Shown here: positions 59,226 to 64,000 of the stretch, piece after piece
Position numbering within the stretch: the stretch's first letter is position 1
Layout: the number at the start of each line of letters is the position of its first letter
Source of the DNA: Massilia endophytica
GTDB lineage: Bacteria > Pseudomonadota > Gammaproteobacteria > Burkholderiales > Burkholderiaceae_D
Direction: 5' to 3'
Assembly (NCBI RefSeq): GCF_021165955.1
Contig: NZ_CP088952.1
Coordinates: 1,550,001-1,614,000 of the forward strand
DNA: 64,000 nucleotides
Translations under genes and position numbers: made by a program
Notes under the pieces: model-generated
Told to the model about the DNA's origin: nothing
Databases searched by the model: none
Seen by the model: the letters and a program-made list of their open reading frames with translations, nothing else

Positions 59226-59906
59226 ATGGTTTTGATTACGAGCGCACTGCTCAGCAGCATTCCGAATATTCGTCACGGCTTCGGCACGGCTTCAGAACTG
59301 GTCCCCGAAGCACAGCAGGAACTCTGGGACCTTCGTCCCCTCAAGCGGCAGGTGCATGGAACGCGCGCCGCGCACATCGTGCAGGAGCGGCAGGAGGTGG
59401 GCGATGCCGATGCCTTCCATACGTCCCGGCCCGGCATTCCCGTCAGCGTCATCACCGCCGACTGCGTGCCGCTGCTGCTGGCGCGAAGCGATGGCGGCCA
59501 CGTGGCAGCGGTGCACGCAGGCTGGCGCGGCCTGTACGACGGCATCATCCCCACCGTGCTGGCGCAGCTGACGGAGCATGGCGAAGGCGAGTGGGTGGCT
59601 GCCGTCGGCCCCACGATCTGCGCACCGTGCTACGAGGTCAGCGAGGAACTGGCGGAGGACTTTGCCCGCCGCTTCGAGGAGCTCCCACGTAATGCCGTAC
59701 TGCCCACCCATCGCCATCTCGACCTGCGCGCCATCGCGGAGCATCAGCTGCGCCAGGCTGGCGTGAGCCGCATCGAGCATGTTGGCGGCTGCACCTGCTG
59801 CGCCCGTGATGGCGGCGGCGAACTGGTGTTCCGCAGCTACCGGCGCGGCGACCGCAATTCCCAGCAGCATGCTGGCCTTTATATCCAAACGAATGGAGAA
59901 CAATGA
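59226..59906 (+). CDS. pgeF: Peptidoglycan editing factor PgeF / YfiH-LACC1 family protein
   Basis: About 226 aa. The family core is clear: SIPNIRHGFGTASELV, VITADCVPLLLA, VAAVHAGWRGLYDGIIP, VGPTICAPCYEVSEEL and HVGGCTCCARDGGGELVFRSYRR, with the His/Cys residues that bind zinc or copper. E. coli PgeF prevents mis-incorporation of L-Ser into the peptidoglycan precursor; other members act as purine-nucleoside or phenol-oxidising enzymes. The start is uncertain: ATG 59196, ATG 59226 or TTG 59232 are in frame, and GCGAGG best serves the last. Its stop overlaps the B3 beta-lactamase start (ATGA), an unusual cell-wall-themed pairing. Confidence 0.88.
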   Translation: MVLITSALLSSIPNIRHGFGTASELVPEAQQELWDLRPLKRQVHGTRAAHIVQERQEVGDADAFHTSRPGIPVSVITADCVPLLLARSDGGHVAAVHAGWRGLYDGIIPTVLAQLTEHGEGEWVAAVGPTICAPCYEVSEELAEDFARRFEELPRNAVLPTHRHLDLRAIAEHQLRQAGVSRIEHVGGCTCCARDGGGELVFRSYRRGDRNSQQHAGLYIQTNGEQ

Positions 59907-60733
59907 AAACAACGAACGCCATTACCGCAGCAGTACTGCTGGCCATGTCCGCATCCGCCTTCGCGGGCTGGGACGACCCGCAGGAGCCCTTCAAGCTGCA
60001 TGGGAACAGCTATTACGTCGGCCCCAGGGGCGTGAGCTCGGTGCTGATTACTTCGCCCGCCGGCCATATCCTGATCGATGCCGGGACAGCGAAATCGCAC
60101 GAGCAGATCATTCCCCATATCCGCCAGCTGGGTTTCAAGGTGGAGGACATCAAATACATCCTCACCTCGCACGAACACCATGACCACGTTGGCAGCATCG
60201 CGGCGCTGCAGCGCGCGAGCGGCGCGGTGGTCGTCGGCAGTCCGCTCAGCGTGGCTGTGATGAAGACGGGGGAGGCGAGCAAGGACGACCCGCAGTTCGG
60301 GGACCTGGGCAAGTTCGAGCCCGCTGCCGCAACCCGCGTCGTGAAGGATGGCGAAACGATCTCGCTGGGCGCGCTGGCCGTTACAGCGCATTACACGCCG
60401 GGGCACACACCGGGCGGCGTGAGCTGGACCTGGCAGTCGTCGGAGGCTGGGCGCACGGTCAACCTGGTGTACGCGGACAGCCTTACCGCCTATGGCGCGC
60501 CGGGCTACCGCTTCAGCAGCCATCCGGAAGTGGTGGCGAGCATCCAGCGCAGCGTGGCGCGCGTGGCGGCGCTGAAATGCGACGTGCTGGTGACCGCGCA
60601 TCCCGAGGCTGGCGATCTGTGGACCAGAAAAGAGAAGGGGAGCCTGATCGACCCCGAAGCGTGCCGCAAGTACGCAGCAAAAGGCAGCGCGCGGCTCGAG
60701 CAGGTGCTTGCCGAAGAAAAGGCCAAACCCTGA
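59903..60733 (+). CDS. Subclass B3 metallo-beta-lactamase
   Basis: 276 aa periplasmic zinc hydrolase with a signal peptide (cleavage after SAFA, about 21). Zinc ligands appear complete: His90, His92, Asp94 and His95 (SHEHHDHVG), His168 (TPGHTPGG) and His233 (TAHPEAGD). The YADSL segment with Ser193 matches the position of Ser221 in B3 enzymes such as L1, and there is no zinc-ligand Cys, which separates B3 from B1/B2. It should hydrolyse carbapenems and most other beta-lactams, though activity was not tested. Translationally coupled to PgeF and closed by a bidirectional terminator. Confidence 0.93.
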   Translation: MKTTNAITAAVLLAMSASAFAGWDDPQEPFKLHGNSYYVGPRGVSSVLITSPAGHILIDAGTAKSHEQIIPHIRQLGFKVEDIKYILTSHEHHDHVGSIAALQRASGAVVVGSPLSVAVMKTGEASKDDPQFGDLGKFEPAAATRVVKDGETISLGALAVTAHYTPGHTPGGVSWTWQSSEAGRTVNLVYADSLTAYGAPGYRFSSHPEVVASIQRSVARVAALKCDVLVTAHPEAGDLWTRKEKGSLIDPEACRKYAAKGSARLEQVLAEEKAKP

Positions 60734-60750
60734 TTCTGCCAGCGCAAAGA

Positions 60751-60784
60751 AAAAGCCCGCGTTGCGTGCGCGGGCTTTTCTTTT
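60751..60784. terminator. Bidirectional intrinsic terminator
   Basis: A perfect 11-bp stem (AAAAGCCCGCG / CGCGGGCTTTT) with a 7-base loop. T-rich tracts lie on both sides, so it serves the B3 lactamase gene on plus and the Ala/Lys-rich gene on minus. Confidence 0.88.
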
Positions 60785-60790
60785 GGAGGA

Positions 60791-61162
60791 TTACTGTTTG
60801 GCCGGAGTGGCGGCAGCCTTTTCTTCCTTGGCTTCAGCCTTGGTCTTGGCGGCCTTGTGATGAGCTTCGGCTTTCTTCTCTTTCGCATCGGCCTTTGCGC
60901 TTGCCACATCGGCGGCGGCGGCTGCTGCTGCCTTGGTCTCTTTCGCTTCAGCCTTCGCTACCTGCTTGGCTTCCTTCGCATCGGCCTTGGCGGCGGTCTT
61001 CGCTTCCTTGGCTTCAGCCTTCATCTCCTTCGCTTCTGCCTTCGCGGCAGCGGCAGGCGGGGTGGCGGGAGTGGCAGGGGTGGCAGGCGTAGCGGCGGGA
61101 GTCTGCGCAAATGCGGCACCAGCGAACAGACCAGCGATCAGGGTGGCGATAACTTTCTTCAT
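60791..61162 (-). CDS. Secreted Ala/Lys/Glu-rich helical protein
   Basis: 123 aa. The signal peptide KKVIATLIAGLFAGAAFAQ is cleaved after AFA (about 19). A short TPA(ATP) repeat follows, then a low-complexity helical region built from KAEAKE/KADAKE units, with a HHKAAKTKAEAKEEKAAA tail. The composition resembles histone-H1-like or LEA-type proteins, but export suggests an envelope or stress role. No conserved domain. Longer in-frame starts upstream were rejected because they would bury the signal peptide. Shares a terminator with the B3 lactamase gene. Confidence 0.75.
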   Translation of the reverse strand: MKKVIATLIAGLFAGAAFAQTPAATPATPATPATPPAAAAKAEAKEMKAEAKEAKTAAKADAKEAKQVAKAEAKETKAAAAAAADVASAKADAKEKKAEAHHKAAKTKAEAKEEKAAATPAKQ

Positions 61163-61330
61163 GGTGTAAGTCCTCATTGTGGGTTTTAAGGTAGTGCACA
61201 TTTCCCGTGTCACTGAGCAAAAAACGCGGCCGCCGGAGACCCAGTTGACGGTCTTTACACCTGCTTACAATTAGCCAACTCTGTTAACGAACGTACTGAT
61301 GCCGGGTGGGGCCTGTTCTAGAGTGGGATC

Positions 61331-63943
61331 ATGAAAGACTCGCTCAAAACCTACAAGGCCAAGCGCAACTTCGATATCACGCCCGAGCCGGCGGAGGGTG
61401 GCGAAGAGGGCGGCGAGAACCGCGTCTTCGTGATCCAGAAGCACTGGGCCTCGCGGCTGCACTACGATTTCCGCCTTGAGCTCGACGGTACGATGAAAAG
61501 CTGGGCCGTCCCCAAGGGGCCGAGCTATGACACGCACGACAAGCGCATGGCCGTGCATGTGGAGGATCATCCCATCTCCTATAACCAGTTCGAGGGCACC
61601 ATTCCGGCAGGGCAGTATGGCGCGGGAAAGGTCATCATCTGGGATAAAGGCACCTGGCACCCGCTGGACGATCCGCGCAAAGGCTACCGCGAGGGGAACC
61701 TCAAGTTCGAACTGCGCGGACACAAGATGCATGGGCGCTGGGTGCTGGTGCGCATGAAGGGGAAAGGGGAGAAACAGGAGCCCTGGCTGCTCATCAAGGA
61801 AAAGGACGAATACGTGCGGCCTGCCGACGAGTTCAGTGTCGTGGACGAGATGCCGGACAGCGTGAAGAAGCTCGGCATGCCGAAGGCGGCGCCGCGCAAG
61901 GCGGCGAAGGCGGAGCGCTCGGCCACGGCGGTCGCCGAGTTGGCGGATGCAGCGGAACAGGGCGAGAAAAAGCCCGCGCGCGGCCGCGCCAAAAAACCTG
62001 CCGCGCCGGGCCAGAAAGCCGCGATGCCCGAGATGTTCTCGCCGGAGCTGGCCACGCTGGTCGATGCACCGCCCGCCTCGCCGGAGGACTGGCTCTTCGA
62101 GATCAAGTTCGACGGCTACCGCATGCTGGCGCGGATCGACGGCAAGGACATCCGCCTCATCACCCGCAACGGAAACGACTGGACGGACAAGCTCCTGCCA
62201 CTGCGTGACACGCTGGCGAAGCTGAAGCTGCCCAAGGGCTGGTATGACGGCGAGATAGTGGTGCACGACGAAGCGGGGCGGCCCAATTTCGGCCTGCTGC
62301 AGCAGGCTTTCGACGGCAGCAACAGCGCCAATATCGTCTACTTCCTCTTCGACGCGCCTTTCCTGGACGGTTACGACCTGCGCGATGTGCCGCTGGAGCA
62401 GCGGCGCGAGCTCCTGCAGACGGTGATGGACAAGGTGGACAGCGACGTTGTGCGCTTCAGCGCTGCCTTGGACGCGCCGCCGCAGGACATGGTGGCAGCG
62501 GCCTGCCGCATGGGCCTCGAAGGCATCATCGGCAAGCGGCGCGATTCTGTCTATGTATCGCGCCGTTCGCCGGAATGGATCAAGCTCAAATGCGCGCAGC
62601 GGCAGGAATTCGTCATTGGCGGCTATACGGATCCGAAAGGAGGACGCATCGGCATCGGCTCGCTCCTGCTTGGCTACTACGGAGATGACGGAAAGCTGCA
62701 CTACGCGGGCAACGTCGGCGCCGGATTCAATGAAAGTACGCTGCGCGACATCACTGCGCGGCTCAAGAAGCTGGCGGCGGACAGCAGCCCCTTCGCTCCA
62801 TCGCGGTCCATCGACAAGAAGGCGCACTGGGTCAAGCCCACTTTGGTAGCCGAAGTGAGTTTCGGCGAATGGACGGGCAGCGGCTCGATACGGCACTCCG
62901 TATTCCAGGGCCTGCGCAGTGACAAGAAGGCCCGCAGCATCACGCGCGAAAAAGCCGCGCATGTGGAGGATATCGTGCACACAGATCACAACACCATTAC
63001 CAAGGCTTCGGCGCCGCGGCGCAAGGCCGCGGCCGCGAAGGACGAACCGGAGCAGGTGGAAAGCAAGCTGCCTGCCTCGCTCAAGGTCACCAATCCCGAC
63101 CGCGTGATCGATCCGGCGAGCGGCACCACCAAGATAGGGCTGGTGCGCTACTACGCATTGGTCAGTGAGCTGATGCTGGAGCACATGAAGGGCAGGCCGG
63201 TCGCGCTGGTGCGGGCGCCGGCGGGCGTGGGCGGAGAGCTCTTCTTCCAGAAGCACTCCGAGGTCGGCAAGCTGCCGGGCGTCAAACAGTTCCCCCAGGA
63301 GCTGGACCCAGACCACCCGCCCATGCTCGAAGTGGCGACGATGCAGGGGCTGCTCTCTTCTGCCCAGTGGAACGTGGTCGAATTCCACACCCAGAACGCC
63401 TTCGGCAAGAACTACGAAAAGCCCAACCGCATGATCTTCGACCTCGACCCCGGGCAAGGGGTGACCTGGCCGATGATCCAGGAAGCGGCGCAGCTGATGC
63501 ACGCCTTCCTCGAAGAACTCGGGCTGCCCGCCTTCCTGAAAACGAGCGGCGGGAAAGGCCTGCACGTGGTGGTTCCCATCAAGCCGCAGCACGACTGGGA
63601 CACGGTGAAGGCGTTCACGCGGGCGATCGTCGAACACATGGCCATCACGCTGCCCGACCGGTTCGCCTTCAAGAGCGGTCCGAAGAACCGGGTGGGCAAG
63701 ATCTTCATCGACTACCTGCGCAACGGCCGCGGCGCGACGACGGTGGCCGCATGGTCCGCGCGCACGCGGGCGGGGCTCGGCATCAGCGTTCCCGTGCGCT
63801 GGGACGAGCTAGCGCACTTGCGCAGCGGCGACCAGTGGACCGTGCAAACGGTCCACGAGCGCCTCGACATCGGCAACGAACCCTGGGCCGACTACAGCAA
63901 GAGCGCCGTCAGCATCACCAAAGCCATGAAACAGCTCGCCTAA
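61331..63943 (+). CDS. ligD: DNA ligase D (PE-LIG-POL)
   Basis: 870 aa multifunctional enzyme of bacterial non-homologous end joining. Domain order: 3'-phosphoesterase (about 10-160, His38, His44 and Asp46 in KHWASRLHYDF), ATP-dependent ligase (about 225-535, nucleophile Lys259 in EIKFDGYR, RNGNDWT, EGIIGKRRDSVY), and primase-like polymerase (about 575-865, catalytic DLD around 704-706 in MIFDLDPG, KTSGGKGLHVVVP). This is the Pseudomonas-type order, unlike mycobacterial POL-PE-LIG. A low-complexity linker (KPARGRAKKPAAPG) joins PE and LIG. Ku is not in the window, so it must be sought nearby. Confidence 0.96.
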   Translation: MKDSLKTYKAKRNFDITPEPAEGGEEGGENRVFVIQKHWASRLHYDFRLELDGTMKSWAVPKGPSYDTHDKRMAVHVEDHPISYNQFEGTIPAGQYGAGKVIIWDKGTWHPLDDPRKGYREGNLKFELRGHKMHGRWVLVRMKGKGEKQEPWLLIKEKDEYVRPADEFSVVDEMPDSVKKLGMPKAAPRKAAKAERSATAVAELADAAEQGEKKPARGRAKKPAAPGQKAAMPEMFSPELATLVDAPPASPEDWLFEIKFDGYRMLARIDGKDIRLITRNGNDWTDKLLPLRDTLAKLKLPKGWYDGEIVVHDEAGRPNFGLLQQAFDGSNSANIVYFLFDAPFLDGYDLRDVPLEQRRELLQTVMDKVDSDVVRFSAALDAPPQDMVAAACRMGLEGIIGKRRDSVYVSRRSPEWIKLKCAQRQEFVIGGYTDPKGGRIGIGSLLLGYYGDDGKLHYAGNVGAGFNESTLRDITARLKKLAADSSPFAPSRSIDKKAHWVKPTLVAEVSFGEWTGSGSIRHSVFQGLRSDKKARSITREKAAHVEDIVHTDHNTITKASAPRRKAAAAKDEPEQVESKLPASLKVTNPDRVIDPASGTTKIGLVRYYALVSELMLEHMKGRPVALVRAPAGVGGELFFQKHSEVGKLPGVKQFPQELDPDHPPMLEVATMQGLLSSAQWNVVEFHTQNAFGKNYEKPNRMIFDLDPGQGVTWPMIQEAAQLMHAFLEELGLPAFLKTSGGKGLHVVVPIKPQHDWDTVKAFTRAIVEHMAITLPDRFAFKSGPKNRVGKIFIDYLRNGRGATTVAAWSARTRAGLGISVPVRWDELAHLRSGDQWTVQTVHERLDIGNEPWADYSKSAVSITKAMKQLA

Positions 63944-63951
63944 TGCTCAGT

Positions 63952-63992
63952 CCGTGTCACCTTCTGGTGCCAGGGAAGAAAGTGGGACACGG
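63952..63992. repeat. Imperfect palindrome at window end (possible REP-type element)
   Basis: CCGTGTC (63952-63958) and GACACGG (63986-63992) pair around a 27-base middle, 9 bases after the ligD stop, with no T-run. The size and position suit a repetitive extragenic palindrome, but only one copy is visible and the window ends here. Confidence 0.3.
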
Positions 63993-64000
63993 GCTCAGCC

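Noticed and set aside
61271..63637. 788-codon antisense frame under ligD
   Set aside because: No domain, and the sense strand encodes a complete LigD.

Overview
The window looks like chromosomal DNA of a high-GC betaproteobacterium, most likely Oxalobacteraceae (Massilia / Duganella / Pseudoduganella type). That placement is an inference from base composition, the repertoire (many orphan hybrid kinases, LytTR systems, RND and EmrAB-type efflux, a B3 metallo-beta-lactamase, LigD, DUF4214 proteins) and general resemblance to proteins of that family; no search was run. Coding density is very high. No gene-free stretch exceeds about 300 bases. The longest ones are 3932-4156, 36736-36987 and 53035-53225, and several convergent neighbours share stop-codon bases.

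Layout. 1-3.9 kb: flavohemoglobin (cut by the window start), an HDOD protein, and a D-amino-acid dehydrogenase divergent from an Lrp-type regulator. 4.1-14.1 kb: three tandem paralogues of decreasing size (about 2360, 538 and 339 aa) that share RTX calcium-binding repeats, DUF4214 modules and the C-terminal tail; the largest adds a DUF4347 head and 12 SwmB-like repeats. 14.1-19.2 kb: two tandem tail-collar (MdpB-like) proteins, a convergent DUF6916 / PRMT-like methyltransferase pair, a GNAT acetyltransferase and an unrecognised coiled-coil membrane protein. 19.2-23.7 kb: a MarR-EmrB-OMF-EmrA efflux operon. 23.8-28.0 kb: a His-rich secreted protein, a type II NADH dehydrogenase-like flavoprotein, and a cytochrome P450 divergent from an AraC-type regulator. 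28.0-36.7 kb: a signalling block (NarX-like kinase, hemerythrin, two hybrid kinases, a diguanylate cyclase response regulator, a PAS-REC protein).

36.8-41.0 kb: two identical tRNA-Arg(ACG) genes with a terminator, then accessory-looking genes (an unknown secreted protein, an SRPBCC protein, a 2OG-Fe(II) dioxygenase, two small orphan proteins). 41.0-44.1 kb: an LldD-type hydroxy-acid oxidase, a class A beta-lactamase starting at TTG, and a YpfJ-type zinc peptidase. 44.2-49.3 kb: two LytS/LytTR two-component pairs converging on one membrane acyltransferase. 49.3-53.0 kb: an NTF2-like secreted protein, a LysR / 2-hydroxyacid dehydrogenase pair, and a small membrane protein coupled to an alpha/beta hydrolase that has lost its catalytic Ser and His. 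53.2-59.1 kb: a complete RND tripartite pump (adaptor, permease, outer membrane factor). 59.2-60.7 kb: a PgeF-type peptidoglycan editing factor translationally coupled to a subclass B3 metallo-beta-lactamase. 60.8-64.0 kb: an Ala/Lys-rich secreted protein and a LigD.

How it hangs together. Two full drug-efflux systems, two unrelated beta-lactamases and a cell-wall editing enzyme make 19-24 kb and 41-61 kb rich in envelope and antibiotic defence. The 28-37 kb block is almost entirely phosphorelay and c-di-GMP signalling with few effectors. The least explained part is 4.1-19.2 kb: a nested family of giant, probably secreted RTX/DUF4214 proteins next to duplicated collar proteins, with modifying enzymes (methyltransferase, acetyltransferase) of unknown target. 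This is the best candidate for an undescribed system.
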